64,000 nucleotides of DNA from an uncultured Halocynthiibacter sp. (GCA_947503035.1 CANNCD010000001.1:1054001-1118000), one strand, 5' to 3'. Positions 43,421 to 53,526 are shown, numbered from the stretch's first letter. Notes: generated by a model not told the origin, from the letters alone. Made by a program: numbers and translations.

Positions 43421-44431
43421 TTACAGACCCTTACATACCATGCGGGATACATCCGCCAGACGGTTCGCATAGCCCCATTCGTTGTCATACCATGCGTAAA
43501 CTTTGACCTGCGTGCCGTTCACGACCATTGTCGACGGCGCGTCAATGATCGATGACCGTGGGTCGTTGGTGTAATCGGTGGAAACGAGCGGACGGGTCTC
43601 GTAGCCGAGGATGCCGTTCAGCTGGTTCTCGGAATAGGATTTGAACAGCGCGTTCACCTCTTCTGCGGTGGTTTCGCGTTCGACCTCGAACACACAGTCG
43701 GTGAGTGATCCGTTCAACAATGGCACCCGCACCGCGTGGCCGTTCAAACGTCCCACAAGGTCAGGGTAAATCAATGTGATCGCCGTCGCAGAGCCGGTCG
43801 TCGTCGGGATCAATGAATTCAGGGCCGAGCGCGCGCGGCGCATATCCTTGGCCGGACGATCCACGATGGTTTGCGTGTTGGTCACGTTATGGATCGTGGT
43901 GATGGACCCGTGCTTAATGCCCAGCTCTTCGTGGATGACCTTTACCACGGGGGCAAGGCAATTGGTGGTACAGCTTGCGGCGGTCACGGTGTGGTGTTCG
44001 TCGGCCTTATATAGATCGTCGTTCACGCCATACACAAGGTTCAGCGCGCCGCCGTCCTTGACCGGAGCAGAGACGATCACCTTTTTCACGCCAGCCGCAT
44101 AATAGGGTGCGATTTTCGCTTCGGTTTTAAAGGCGCCGGTACAGTCGATCACAACGTCAATACCCATTTCCGCAAGCGGCAGGTCTTCGATCTTGCGTTC
44201 CTTGGTCAGGCGCATTTCGGTGCCATTGACGGTGATGCTGTCGTCGGAGAACCCGAATTCGGCGGGCCAGCGCCCGTGCACCGTGTCAAATTCCAACAAC
44301 ATCGCATGTTGTTCCGCGTCGCCCATGATGTCGTTGATCAGAACGATTTCACCGTCGATCCCGTCGTCAATCAGGGCGCGAAGGGCCAGTTTACCGATGC
44401 GGCCAAGGCCATTAATTGCGATACGTGTCAT
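43421..44431 (-). CDS. ArsJ-associated glyceraldehyde-3-phosphate dehydrogenase
   Basis: A protein of 336 residues from the ATG at 44431 behind AAAGGA. The NAD fold is [15 protein letters not shown], and the catalytic region is [16 protein letters not shown] with the active Cys near residue 152. The C-terminus has [12 protein letters not shown]. With arsenate in place of phosphate it forms 1-arseno-3-phosphoglycerate, the ArsJ substrate. It is separated from arsJ by 2 bases and probably translationally coupled. Confidence 0.93.
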   Translation of the reverse strand: MTRIAINGLGRIGKLALRALIDDGIDGEIVLINDIMGDAEQHAMLLEFDTVHGRWPAEFGFSDDSITVNGTEMRLTKERKIEDLPLAEMGIDVVIDCTGAFKTEAKIAPYYAAGVKKVIVSAPVKDGGALNLVYGVNDDLYKADEHHTVTAASCTTNCLAPVVKVIHEELGIKHGSITTIHNVTNTQTIVDRPAKDMRRARSALNSLIPTTTGSATAITLIYPDLVGRLNGHAVRVPLLNGSLTDCVFEVERETTAEEVNALFKSYSENQLNGILGYETRPLVSTDYTNDPRSSIIDAPSTMVVNGTQVKVYAWYDNEWGYANRLADVSRMVCKGL

Positions 44432-44575
44432 GGAAATCCTTTCAGACAAAACGGCCAAGGTGCGTGTTGTGCATTCGCGCGATTGGATAGATCATCCACA
44501 GCCACAAGAAAAGCGAAGGTTTTGTGACAGCTTCACCCTAAACGCAGGAACAGGCAAATCTTTGGGGCGATTTAT

Positions 44576-44589
44576 CTGATTTTAATCAA
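44576..44589. promoter_or_regulatory. FNR-like box
   Basis: CTGAT-TTTA-ATCAA matches TTGAT-N4-ATCAA at 9 of 10 conserved positions. It ends 19 bases before the start at 44609. One such site by chance in 64 kb is quite possible. Confidence 0.22.
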
Positions 44590-44608
44590 CTTATCCGACC
44601 CTCGCCTT

Positions 44609-45031
44609 ATGTTGCGGACTCTGTCTCTTATCCTGCCGGTATTGGTGCCGTCTTGGCGGTTCTTCAAATCCGTCGAACCCTCGCCGCGGGTGCAATGGGC
44701 GCTGGTCGCCGATGGATCGCCGACGGATTGGCGCGAATTTCGCCCCGGCCCCGCGGTGGTCACACCCTTTGAAATGCTGATGCGTCTGTTCTGGAACCCT
44801 GCCCGCAATGACGCTCTATTTCTGGTCAGCCTCGCGGAACGCATTGTCCAAAATCCCACGCCTCATAGCATCAATGAGGTCAACAAACGCATTTTGGCGG
44901 ACCTCGCACCGGATCAGGTGAGCACAGGACAGAGCGTGCAGTTCCGTCTGGTCTTTGTGTCGCGTAACGGCGAAGCCCGATCCGAAGAGGTGTTGTATGT
45001 CTCGGAACCCGTCAAAGGGGGAGCGAAATGA
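44609..45031 (+). CDS. Conserved protein of unknown function, partner of the HTTM-like protein
   Basis: A protein of 140 residues. There is no obvious signal peptide or membrane helix and no cysteine. Motifs that may define a family are PSWRFFKSV, VQWALVADG, DWREFRPGP and LFWNPARNDALFLVSLAERI. No ribosome-binding site is obvious, so the start may lie slightly later. Its stop overlaps the next start (ATGA), so the two are coupled. I do not recognise a function. Confidence 0.72.
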   Translation: MLRTLSLILPVLVPSWRFFKSVEPSPRVQWALVADGSPTDWREFRPGPAVVTPFEMLMRLFWNPARNDALFLVSLAERIVQNPTPHSINEVNKRILADLAPDQVSTGQSVQFRLVFVSRNGEARSEEVLYVSEPVKGGAK

Positions 45032-45714
45032 GTTTTGATCTTGCCCTGCGCGCCAGCGAAATCCTGTTGGCACTCGCGTTCATTCAAAGCAGCGCGGAAC
45101 ATGTCTTTGGCACGCGGGATGCGCCGTTGTTATTCGCCGTGCGCGGTGTTTTGGCGGTTTTGGTCCTGTTCAATATCGCCGTCCCTTGGGCCCTCATTGG
45201 GCTCTGTCTCCACAGTGTCGTTGCCCTCCACCGGTACCAAGGCCCCTATAACGGCGGAAGCGACCGCATGGGGCTTTTGGTGCTTTATTGTGTGACGCTT
45301 GCGCATGTTCTGCCGGCGGGGTTGATCTCGGAAACGGCCTTTGGCTATCTCGGGATACAGGTGGTGATGTCCTATTTCATTTCCGGCAAGGTCAAGATCG
45401 TGAACCCAGATTGGCGCAGCGGCCGCGCGCTTGCGGATGTCTTTGCCTTTTCGGCCTATCCCGTATCCGAACGTCTTCGCGATTTGGCCAACCGGCCACG
45501 GCAAATGATGCTGGCTTCATGGCCGGTGATTGGATTTGAATTGGTCTTCCCGATCAGCCTGCTTTGGGCGCCCGCGCTTGTCTTGGCTTTGACGATTGCC
45601 TTTGCATTCCATTTGGCGAACGCCTGCCTCTTTGGGCTGAACCGGTTCGTCTGGGTGTGGGTCGCATCCTACCCGTCGCTATTGTGGATCCAAGGGCGGA
45701 TTGGGTTGTTTTGA
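45028..45714 (+). CDS. HTTM-like integral membrane protein
   Basis: A protein of 228 residues with about six hydrophobic helices. The segment HRYQGPYNGGSDRMGLLVLYC and VIGFELVFPISLL resemble HTTM/VKGC-type membrane proteins, which have DUF-type relatives in bacteria paired with small soluble partners. GGGGAG lies before the ATG. It is coupled to the upstream gene by a 4-base overlap, so the two are likely to act together. The activity is unknown. Confidence 0.78.
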   Translation: MSFDLALRASEILLALAFIQSSAEHVFGTRDAPLLFAVRGVLAVLVLFNIAVPWALIGLCLHSVVALHRYQGPYNGGSDRMGLLVLYCVTLAHVLPAGLISETAFGYLGIQVVMSYFISGKVKIVNPDWRSGRALADVFAFSAYPVSERLRDLANRPRQMMLASWPVIGFELVFPISLLWAPALVLALTIAFAFHLANACLFGLNRFVWVWVASYPSLLWIQGRIGLF

Positions 45715-45788
45715 CACGATGACCTCACCGGCCAGGGCGAGGTTCGAGGGGTCAACATATCCGGGAGACTTGGTTCCAGGTTAACTGG

Positions 45789-46100
45789 TTAGTGTGTCCA
45801 AGCACCACGACGGTTTGGCGCGAAATTCTCGCCATAGCCGCCTTGGCGAATGATGTGTTTACGCTCTTTTGGCTCGGTCACGACCGCGTCGATTCCGTTT
45901 GCCTCGGCATATGCGACGGCGCTTTCTTTGCTGTCGAAACTCATGCGGACCTGTGCCTGCGTGTCGGACGACGACGTCCAGCCCATCAACGGATCAACTT
46001 CGCGCGCAGAAGACGGTGCAAACTCCAAAACCCAAGACTTGGTTTTAGCGATACCTGATTGCATGGCCGTTTTTGCTGGCTGGTAGATGCGTGCGCTCAT
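45789..46100 (-). CDS. NADH dehydrogenase accessory subunit NDUFS4-like (ETC complex I subunit)
   Basis: A protein of 103 residues. The family pattern is ARIYQPAKTAMQSG, WVLEFAP, DPLMGWTSSSDTQAQVRMSFDSKESAVAYAE and a basic C-terminus. Alphaproteobacteria carry this mitochondrial-type supernumerary complex I subunit away from the nuo operon, as here. It probably stabilises the NADH-oxidising arm of complex I. Confidence 0.93.
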   Translation of the reverse strand: MSARIYQPAKTAMQSGIAKTKSWVLEFAPSSAREVDPLMGWTSSSDTQAQVRMSFDSKESAVAYAEANGIDAVVTEPKERKHIIRQGGYGENFAPNRRGAWTH

Positions 46101-46457
46101 GTTTATGTCTCCGATGGCTTTGTGATCTTATCCATAAAACGGGGAAAAATTGCAAGTCTGCATTCAGGTAAAACCCTATCTATTGGGCCCTTCGGCAGGG
46201 TCGGTTGTCGGCCTATTAGAGCTAGGGTGGGTGGTGGGGTGGGTGGTGCGCTCTGACCGACAACCTGTACTGCTGCTTGCCCTTGAAACCTAGCGGGTCA
46301 CACAGCAGGCCACAAGAAAAATATCGCTATGGTTGTAAAATATATATCAAATATCCCCCTATGGTAGTAATCGCATTTTAATACTTTATAAAACGCATTG
46401 CCCCTTGAACCGGAACAAAAACAGATCAAATCTAGGGTACCGCATGGGGAATCGCCA
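46101..46457. other. Intergenic region upstream of uvrB with a G-quadruplex motif
   Basis: These 357 bases carry no credible ORF. GGGTGGGTGGTGGGGTGGG at 46225-46243 has four G-tracts with loops of 1, 4 and 1 bases, a canonical G-quadruplex pattern on the plus strand. From about 46320 to 46395 the sequence is AT-rich (TATATAT, TTTATAAAA), unlike the surroundings, and probably includes the uvrB promoter. No SOS box of the GTTC-N7-GTTC type was found. Confidence 0.55.
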
Positions 46458-48620
46458 ATGACACTGCCAATTGAAACGCCACGAAAATCGACCCGAGAAA
46501 AGCTCGAAGGTGGGAAAGCCTTTGTAATGAATACGGAATTCGAACCGGCAGGCGATCAACCCACGGCCATTCGTGAACTGTCCCAAGGCATCCGCGACGG
46601 GGATCATGATCAGGTTTTGTTGGGGGCTACGGGTACGGGTAAAACCTTCACCATGGCCAAGGTCATCGAGGAAACCCAACGTCCGGCGATCATCCTTGCA
46701 CCAAACAAGACCCTCGCCGCGCAACTCTATGGCGAATTTAAGGGGTTCTTTCCCGACAACGCCGTCGAATATTTCGTGTCCTTTTATGACTACTATCAGC
46801 CCGAGGCCTATGTCGCACGGTCGGACACATTTATCGAAAAAGAAAGCCAGATCAACGAACAGATCGACCGGTTGCGCCACTCGGCGACGCGGTCGTTGTT
46901 GGAGCGGGACGATGTGATCATCATCGCCTCGGTGTCGTGCATCTATGGGATCGGCTCGCCCGAGACCTATTCCGCGATGACCGTCGACCTTGAGGCGGGC
47001 CAAGAATACGACCAGCGTGCGGTGATGCGCGATCTGGTGGCACAGCAATATAAACGCTCCGACGCGGCCTTTGCCCGCGGCACATTCCGCGTGCGCGGCG
47101 ATAGCCTTGAGGTCTGGCCAAGTCACCTTGATGATCGAGCGCTGCGCCTGTCGTTCTTTGGAGAAGAGCTTGAAAGCATTACGGAATTTGACACGCTCAC
47201 CGGTGAACGCAAAGGCACCGTCGAGAAAATCCGCGTCTATGCGAATTCCCACTATGTGACCCCGCGCCCCACCTTGATCCAAGCGATTGAACATATCAAA
47301 GCCGAACTCGCGCTACGCCTCAAGCAGTTCGAGGCCGAGGGCAAACTGCTTGAGGCACAGCGGATCGAACAGCGCACCAAGTTCGATCTTGAGATGCTTG
47401 AGGCGAGCGGATTTTGCAACGGGATTGAAAACTATTCACGGTACCTCACGGGCCGCGCCCCCGGTGAGCCGCCCCCCACCCTGTTCGAATATATCCCCGA
47501 CAATGCCATCGTCTTTGCGGACGAAAGCCACGTGTCCGTGCCCCAAATCGGCGGCATGTACAAAGGCGATAACCGGCGTAAATCTGTGCTGGCCGAACAT
47601 GGCTTCCGCCTGCCGTCTTGTATGGATAATCGCCCGTTGATGTTCGAAGAATGGGACGCGATGCGGCCCCAGTCGATCTTTGTTTCGGCGACCCCCAAGG
47701 ATTGGGAATTGGAACAGGCCGGCGGTGTGTTTTCCGAACAGGTGATCCGTCCGACAGGGTTGTTGGATCCCCAGATCGAGATCCGTCCGGTTGAGACCCA
47801 AGTCGATGATCTTCTTGATGAAATTCGTCGCGTGAATGAACTGGGCATGCGTACGCTCTGTACGACTTTGACCAAACGCATGGCCGAGGATTTGACCGAA
47901 TACCTGCATGAACAGGGCATCAAAGTGCGCTATATGCACAGCGATATTGATACGCTTGAACGGATCGAAATCCTGCGCGATCTGCGTCTTGGGGCGTTTG
48001 ATGTTCTGATCGGTATTAACCTTTTGCGCGAGGGGCTCGATATTCCCGAATGTGGATTGGTTGCGATTTTGGACGCCGACAAAGAGGGTTTCCTGCGCTC
48101 GGAAACGTCATTGATCCAGACCATTGGCCGCGCGGCGCGTAACGCCGAGGGCCGCGTTATCATGTATGCGGATAGGGTCACCGGATCGATGGAACGCGCG
48201 ATTGGCGAAACCGACCGCCGCCGCGCGAAACAAGAGGCCTATAACCTTGAACATGGCATCACCCCGCTCACGGTTAAGAAAAACGTAGAAGACGTGATGG
48301 CCGGTCTGTTCGAAGGTGACGTGGACATGAACCGCGTGACCGCGACGGTCGATAAACCCATGGTTGGCGCGAACCTTCAGGTGCATCTGGATGGGCTGAG
48401 GGATCAAATGCGCAAGGCCGCCGAGAACCTTGAATTCGAAGAAGCCGCGCGTCTGCGCGACGAAGTTAAGCGCCTTGAGGCGGTCGATCTGGCGGTATCC
48501 GAGGACCCGATGGCCCGTCAATCCGTGATCGAAGCCGCCGCCGCCGATGCCGCCAATGCACGTGGCCGAAGCACCGCAGGCCGAAGCGGCATGAAGGCAC
48601 GACGGGGCAAGAAACGCTAG
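46458..48620 (+). CDS. uvrB: Excinuclease ABC subunit B
   Basis: A protein of 720 residues from the ATG at 46458 with GGGGA upstream (a TTG 20 codons earlier is the alternative). Walker A is [14 protein letters not shown]. The beta-hairpin region is [12 protein letters not shown], the helicase motifs include LNKTLAAQL-type [10 protein letters not shown], and motif VI is [14 protein letters not shown]. The C-terminal UVR motif ([17 protein letters not shown]) contacts UvrC. The basic tail (KARRGKKR) is usual. UvrB verifies and marks damage in nucleotide excision repair. Confidence 0.97.
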   Translation: MTLPIETPRKSTREKLEGGKAFVMNTEFEPAGDQPTAIRELSQGIRDGDHDQVLLGATGTGKTFTMAKVIEETQRPAIILAPNKTLAAQLYGEFKGFFPDNAVEYFVSFYDYYQPEAYVARSDTFIEKESQINEQIDRLRHSATRSLLERDDVIIIASVSCIYGIGSPETYSAMTVDLEAGQEYDQRAVMRDLVAQQYKRSDAAFARGTFRVRGDSLEVWPSHLDDRALRLSFFGEELESITEFDTLTGERKGTVEKIRVYANSHYVTPRPTLIQAIEHIKAELALRLKQFEAEGKLLEAQRIEQRTKFDLEMLEASGFCNGIENYSRYLTGRAPGEPPPTLFEYIPDNAIVFADESHVSVPQIGGMYKGDNRRKSVLAEHGFRLPSCMDNRPLMFEEWDAMRPQSIFVSATPKDWELEQAGGVFSEQVIRPTGLLDPQIEIRPVETQVDDLLDEIRRVNELGMRTLCTTLTKRMAEDLTEYLHEQGIKVRYMHSDIDTLERIEILRDLRLGAFDVLIGINLLREGLDIPECGLVAILDADKEGFLRSETSLIQTIGRAARNAEGRVIMYADRVTGSMERAIGETDRRRAKQEAYNLEHGITPLTVKKNVEDVMAGLFEGDVDMNRVTATVDKPMVGANLQVHLDGLRDQMRKAAENLEFEEAARLRDEVKRLEAVDLAVSEDPMARQSVIEAAAADAANARGRSTAGRSGMKARRGKKR

Positions 48621-48634
48621 CCCCGTCGACGCAA

Positions 48635-48952
48635 TCAATAGGTTGCTTCTACGTCATAAAGGACCGGTTCAAACCGCTGGCAAAGTTTCGCAAACCGGCG
48701 CGTGTAGACCTGCATCTGGTTCGAACGGAGCATCGATTGGAAATCCTCGCGGCGTTCCCATTGCGCGTAATTTGCGATCCGGGTTTGGGCGTCATTGATA
48801 TGCAATCCCGCCCCCAGAAACCCGTCCTGATGGCGAATGAATTCGTCATAGGCGCGGGTGATTTCGTGCATAAGATCCTGAGATTGGCCGGGGTTCACCT
48901 CAAAGGTGGTCACAACGGTTTGGCATGGCTGAGTGGTTGAAATACTTGGCAT
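48635..48952 (-). CDS. Antibiotic-biosynthesis-monooxygenase (ABM) fold protein
   Basis: A protein of 105 residues behind GAGGAGG. It has a ferredoxin-like ABM pattern: strand TTFEVNPGQSQDLMHEI, HQDGFLGAGLHINDAQTRIANYAQWERREDF and a C-terminal VYTRR segment. ABM proteins bind small aromatic or heme-type ligands, some being cofactor-free monooxygenases. The substrate is unknown. It is convergent with uvrB. Confidence 0.88.
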   Translation of the reverse strand: MPSISTTQPCQTVVTTFEVNPGQSQDLMHEITRAYDEFIRHQDGFLGAGLHINDAQTRIANYAQWERREDFQSMLRSNQMQVYTRRFAKLCQRFEPVLYDVEATY

Positions 48953-49000
48953 ATGTTCCTCCTCTTGCCCCACCAGCCTAGCACCAGTTTCGCAAAATGC

Positions 49001-49024
49001 AAAAGGGCGCCCCGAAAGGCGCCC
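49001..49024 (-). terminator. Intrinsic terminator of the GH28-related gene
   Basis: On the minus strand GGGCGCC/GGCGCCC with a 6-base loop is followed by TTTTGC. It lies just after the stop codon of the gene ending at 49032. Confidence 0.75.
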
Positions 49025-49031
49025 CACTCTC

Positions 49032-51323
49032 CTAGGATGGATTATCAACACGGATCCCCGCCAGAACCGTTCCTTTCACCGCCGTGCTAAACCGCAGCTG
49101 GACTTGATCTTGGTTTGAGCCAGACCGCAGAACCACGCTTGGATATTCGGTTTGTTTGACGTTGGACGAATTGGTCACGTCCCCCTCAAAGACAAGCGAT
49201 GTGCATTTGCGCGCATATCCCTCGAACGGCAGACGTTCGTCCGTGTCCACGGTCCATGTTGACGTCGTCGACGACTGGGTATGACCAACATAAACAGGGT
49301 TGGCAGTGGCCGTGTTCACCCCGTTATAGGTATTGCCTTCCCACTGAATATTGCGCATCGCGGCAAAGTTCATGTCATAGAAGGTCGTGTCGATCTTATC
49401 CACGCGATCAATATTGCCCTGAAGAACCTTGAACGTATTCCCGATCACATTCAGACCTTGGATATAGTGGTCGGGACCGACCGGACGCACCGAGATAAAC
49501 GTAAAGAACGACGCGACACCGGCCGCATAGAAGATATTGTTCGAAATCGTCAGGCTTCCGAATGCAAATTCGCTGCTGAATTCGGGGGCCGCGTCGTGTT
49601 CATTTGTCCACTCGATGCCGCCATTATCGATATAGTTCTCTGTAATCAAAGTCTTACAGTTCGGCATCGTCAGAACAATCCCAGGAAGACGCAGACCATC
49701 GGTGGCGCTGTCACCGTTGAACCAGTGGTTCTCGGCGATCTGGTGGCCCGAGCCAGACATAACACCGAACATCCCCAACAGCTCACAGCGGTTGTCGTGG
49801 ACCTTAACGTCATTGGCGTTCGAATTGAACGCAATGGACACGCGATCTTGGGAATTTGCGCTGCCCTCGTTGGACAAGAACTGACAGCGGTCGATCAGCA
49901 TACCCTGACAGCCACGGCCAGGGGAGGTGATCGCCTTATATGCAGGGCGCGTAAAGAAACAGTCCTTAAAGTGGGTGATAATGCCATTCGGAGCAAGCAT
50001 CACGCCGTTTGCTTCGCCGTTACAGCGGAAATCGACATCCTCGATGACCATCTTCGAGTGCTTAGAAAATCCACTGAAATCAAGGACATATTTGTGGCGC
50101 GTAAAGGTATAGGACTGTGTGCCCGCGGCGTCATACAATGGGTTCGACAGAACAAGCGTCTGCGCCCCCACATCAACGCTACGCACGTAAACTTCGCGCC
50201 CAACGCCAGTGCCCGTGATAATAGACCCCGGTTCGATATTCGCGATATTGGTCACATTGGTCAACGCAAGTGTGTTGCTCGTGCTATAGGTCGCCGCCGA
50301 TGTCACCACCTCTGGATCCCATGCAGTGCCAGATACCACATCAAATTCCCCATTGCGCAGAACACGACTGATTTCATAGCTGGTTTTGTTGTTCACGGCC
50401 GCATGCATATCGATCGGTTCGGTCACCGAAATGCGACGTCCGCACATGTCGAGGCTCTCGTGATCCGAAAAGTTCATCATACATTGCACGGCTTTCTTAA
50501 AGCCCAGCTCTTCGTCGCCAAACGCATCAATATAGGTCGGCAGATCAAAGCTCTTGGACAGTTCAAGACGCACATCATCGGCGCAGGTCACTTGACCAAT
50601 AAACCGGATGGGGGTCTGAATTGTTGTATTAGATCCAAGAAGATAGGTACCCTCAGGAACCAACACCGTACGCCCGTTCGCCGCGTTGCTTGCCGCAACA
50701 AACGCGTCACGGTCATCGGTGACGCCATCACCAACCGCACCATAGTCCACCACATCCACGATACCGATTTTATCGTCGGCATAGATCGATGTCACATCTT
50801 CGATTTGGATATCATCAATGCGAACAACTCCGCCGTTGGACCCCGTCAGATCCAGACCAAAGTGTCCCGACACCACATCGGTGCCCCAAACCATATCAAC
50901 ACCGCCCCGCGCGCCTGTGCCAACGATCGCGGTGATCTCATAGATATCACCATAGGTGGTCAGCGTGGTGCTGCTGCCCTCTTCGGTCAGACCACTGACG
51001 TGATTGTCCGACCCATTCAGCGCATAGCCCGCGATCCGCACGGATGGCAAGTTGCCGCTAATGGCCTTCACACGCGCCGTAATTTGAAGATAGCAGCCGG
51101 GCAAAATCGGTGTCTGCCCCATATAGCGAAGCTGCTGAGTGCTATCCGTCTTGATCAGTTCAAGACAGCCGGAAAAATCTGCGTCCGCAGGCACAAAGGC
51201 CGCGTTGGCCGCCCCATCATATGTGTCGGACCCCGACGTGCCGTTGCCGCTGGACCATACATCTAGACCGTTTTCAAACGCTGTTGGTGTGAATACCAAA
51301 CCGTCGGTAATTGCCTTATTCAT
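49032..51323 (-). CDS. GH28-related right-handed beta-helix protein (pectate-lyase-superfamily fold)
   Basis: A protein of 763 residues from the ATG at 51323 behind AAGGGG. The N-terminal 190 residues form a carbohydrate-binding-like module. A linker VVDYGAVGDGVTDD marks the start of the Pectate_lyase_3/GH28-related beta-helix, which runs to about residue 650 with many Asn-rich turns. There is no signal peptide. It is single-copy here and belongs to a family I associate with Rhodobacterales. Phage tail spikes share this fold, but no phage genes lie nearby. It may modify or bind a surface polysaccharide. No catalytic residues can be named with confidence. Confidence 0.85.
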   Translation of the reverse strand: MNKAITDGLVFTPTAFENGLDVWSSGNGTSGSDTYDGAANAAFVPADADFSGCLELIKTDSTQQLRYMGQTPILPGCYLQITARVKAISGNLPSVRIAGYALNGSDNHVSGLTEEGSSTTLTTYGDIYEITAIVGTGARGGVDMVWGTDVVSGHFGLDLTGSNGGVVRIDDIQIEDVTSIYADDKIGIVDVVDYGAVGDGVTDDRDAFVAASNAANGRTVLVPEGTYLLGSNTTIQTPIRFIGQVTCADDVRLELSKSFDLPTYIDAFGDEELGFKKAVQCMMNFSDHESLDMCGRRISVTEPIDMHAAVNNKTSYEISRVLRNGEFDVVSGTAWDPEVVTSAATYSTSNTLALTNVTNIANIEPGSIITGTGVGREVYVRSVDVGAQTLVLSNPLYDAAGTQSYTFTRHKYVLDFSGFSKHSKMVIEDVDFRCNGEANGVMLAPNGIITHFKDCFFTRPAYKAITSPGRGCQGMLIDRCQFLSNEGSANSQDRVSIAFNSNANDVKVHDNRCELLGMFGVMSGSGHQIAENHWFNGDSATDGLRLPGIVLTMPNCKTLITENYIDNGGIEWTNEHDAAPEFSSEFAFGSLTISNNIFYAAGVASFFTFISVRPVGPDHYIQGLNVIGNTFKVLQGNIDRVDKIDTTFYDMNFAAMRNIQWEGNTYNGVNTATANPVYVGHTQSSTTSTWTVDTDERLPFEGYARKCTSLVFEGDVTNSSNVKQTEYPSVVLRSGSNQDQVQLRFSTAVKGTVLAGIRVDNPS

Positions 51324-51476
51324 CAAAACCCCTTTCGACAGTCGCGCGTACAGGACAAACAGGCGATGCCCGTCTGCTGTGCTCAATTGTCAGTCATCAT
51401 CTGGAAGCCCGGCCCACGCCGGATGGGAAAGAAATATCAATAAGGGGTTAACGCTGACTTGGGGCTGCGTACGGTC

Positions 51477-51884
51477 CTAGGCGAATTCGTCGGTGACAAT
51501 GGTCACCCCGCGGATGTGCCAACCGGTGCGGTCGCGGCCCATTTCATAGTCCAGAAAATGCACCCGCCCCGCGCCGTCGCGGATCATCACGGATTGGTGG
51601 CGCACGTCACCCGTCGTATCACCCGCCAGAAACGTCACCGTATCGGGGCGATAGACCATCGGGAAACCAGAACGCACCATAGTGCCGAACCGTTCGCCCG
51701 TCCCAAAGACAAGCTGAAGCTCGGGGGACGCGAACCGAAGTGCGGCCGCGAAATCATCATCGGCAAAGGCCGCGATCTGGCCTTCGATCACATGAACAAG
51801 GGGGGCGTTGGGCGTATGGGTATCGGCGCGCACCGGCAAGGCCAGCGCAAAAAACACCCATAAAACTTGAAAAAAACGTGTCAT
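51477..51884 (-). CDS. Exported DUF4864 protein
   Basis: A protein of 135 residues with a signal peptide ending at VRA. The mature part matches the DUF4864 pattern: IEGQIAAFADDDFAAALRFASPELQ, GTGERFGTMVRSGFPMVYRP, and a C-terminal strand. The fold is NTF2/cystatin-like. The function is unknown. Confidence 0.9.
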   Translation of the reverse strand: MTRFFQVLWVFFALALPVRADTHTPNAPLVHVIEGQIAAFADDDFAAALRFASPELQLVFGTGERFGTMVRSGFPMVYRPDTVTFLAGDTTGDVRHQSVMIRDGAGRVHFLDYEMGRDRTGWHIRGVTIVTDEFA

Positions 51885-51945
51885 TCCCTGCCCCTTTCAC
51901 CACAATGATCAGGGCAAAAGGGGCGTGGGTCAAATCACAGTTCGC

Positions 51946-53526
51946 TTACTGGCCAAGCTTGCCAGCCAGAGCATCGTCGATAAGAGCGATGGTTTCATCC
52001 ACACCAAACAGCGCGATAAACCCGCCGAAACGTGGACCTTGGGACGCGCCCAAAAGAACCTCGTACAAGGTCGTGAACCAGTTCCGAAGCGGCTCGATCT
52101 CGTGCGCCTTGCCAACCGCAAACACCATGGATTGCAACGCATCCGCGTCCAAACCACCGTCCCACGCCTTAAGACGGTCTTGAAGATCGACCAACGCCTT
52201 AACCTCGTCCTCAGTTGGGGCGCGATAGGTCTTCTTGGGCTTCACGTGGTCGTTGTAATACGCAACCGCAAAACCAGCCGCCGCATCCAAACCAGGGTGG
52301 GTGTCCGCCGCCGCCTCGGGGGCATAACGTTGGATAAAGCCCCAAAGCTGATCCTTGTCCTCGGCCGCAGAAACGGACGCAAGGTTCAGCAACATCGCGA
52401 ATGGCACAACCATGTCGGACGTCGGAACGTTGTGGCCGTGAATGTGGAACACGGGGTTCGCCAGACGGGCCTTGGTGTCCTGATCCGCGTACGCGCGCAG
52501 CTGTTGGTGGTATTCATCAACCGCCTTCGGGATCACATCGAAATGCAACCGTTTGGCGGTCTTTGGCTTTTGGTACATGAAATACTGAAGCGACTCTGGC
52601 GACGCATAGGTCAGCCATTCCTCCATCGACAGACCATTGCCTTTGGACTTCGAAATCTTCTGGCCCTGCTCATCGTTGAACAATTCATAGGTCAGGCTCT
52701 CTGGTGGGCGTTTGCCCAGCGCACGACAGATTTTCGACGCCTGCGTAACCGAGTCGATCAAATCCTTGCCGGACATCTCATAATCCACGCCCAGCGCGGC
52801 CCAGCGCAGCGCCCAGTCGGGCTTCCACTGCATCTTGATGTTGCCACCTGTGACGGCCATCTCAACGCGTTCACCGTCTGGCTCTTCGTAGACCACGGTG
52901 CCCTCTTTCGGGTTCACTTCGATCATCGGCACCTGCAACACGTGGCCCGTTTTCGGGGAAATCGGCAAGAACGGCGAATAGGTCGCGCGGCGTTCTTCGC
53001 CCAAGGTCGGCAACATGATGTCCATGATTTTCTGGTATTCCCAACACGCCTTGATCAGCATGTCGTCGAATGTGCCCGACTGGTAATATTCGGTCGAGGA
53101 CGCGAAATCATATTCAAACCCGTAAGAATCAAGGAAATCCTGCAAACGGGCGTTGTTGTGCTGGGCGAACCCTTCGTGGGTGCCGAACGGATCACGCACC
53201 TTGGTCAGCGGAAGGTTCAGATCCTCGGCCAATTCGTCCTGCATCGGCACGTTGGTCGGCACCTTGCGGAACCCATCCATATCGTCCGAGAAACAGATCA
53301 ATTTTGTGGGGATATCGGAAATGATCTCAAACGCGCGGCGCACCATTGTTGTGCGTGCCACTTCGCCAAAGGTGCCCAAGTGCGGCAAACCTGACGGGCC
53401 GTACCCCGTTTGGAACAACACATATCCCTTCTCCGGTGTCTTACCCTGAATACGTTTCAATACACGGCGCGCTTCTTCAAACGGCCACGCTTTCGAATTC
53501 ATACCAGCTTCACGCAGATCAGACAT
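51946..53526 (-). CDS. lysK: Lysyl-tRNA synthetase, class I
   Basis: A protein of 526 residues. The HIGH-type motif is GPSGLPHLGTFGE and the KMSKS-type is KISKSKGNG. Class I LysRS occurs in archaea and a subset of bacteria, including alphaproteobacteria; it is unrelated to class II LysS. A helical anticodon-binding domain forms the C-terminal third. Such cells generally lack lysS, which cannot be tested here. Confidence 0.97.
   Translation of the reverse strand: MSDLREAGMNSKAWPFEEARRVLKRIQGKTPEKGYVLFQTGYGPSGLPHLGTFGEVARTTMVRRAFEIISDIPTKLICFSDDMDGFRKVPTNVPMQDELAEDLNLPLTKVRDPFGTHEGFAQHNNARLQDFLDSYGFEYDFASSTEYYQSGTFDDMLIKACWEYQKIMDIMLPTLGEERRATYSPFLPISPKTGHVLQVPMIEVNPKEGTVVYEEPDGERVEMAVTGGNIKMQWKPDWALRWAALGVDYEMSGKDLIDSVTQASKICRALGKRPPESLTYELFNDEQGQKISKSKGNGLSMEEWLTYASPESLQYFMYQKPKTAKRLHFDVIPKAVDEYHQQLRAYADQDTKARLANPVFHIHGHNVPTSDMVVPFAMLLNLASVSAAEDKDQLWGFIQRYAPEAAADTHPGLDAAAGFAVAYYNDHVKPKKTYRAPTEDEVKALVDLQDRLKAWDGGLDADALQSMVFAVGKAHEIEPLRNWFTTLYEVLLGASQGPRFGGFIALFGVDETIALIDDALAGKLGQ

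Noticed and set aside
46101-46457. SOS (LexA) box upstream of uvrB
   Set aside because: The only candidate is GAAC-N2-GAAC near 46406; alphaproteobacterial LexA uses GTTC-N7-GTTC or its complement.
49281-51266. 661-codon plus-strand frame
   Set aside because: Antisense shadow of the GH28-related gene, which has a proper start, ribosome-binding site and terminator.
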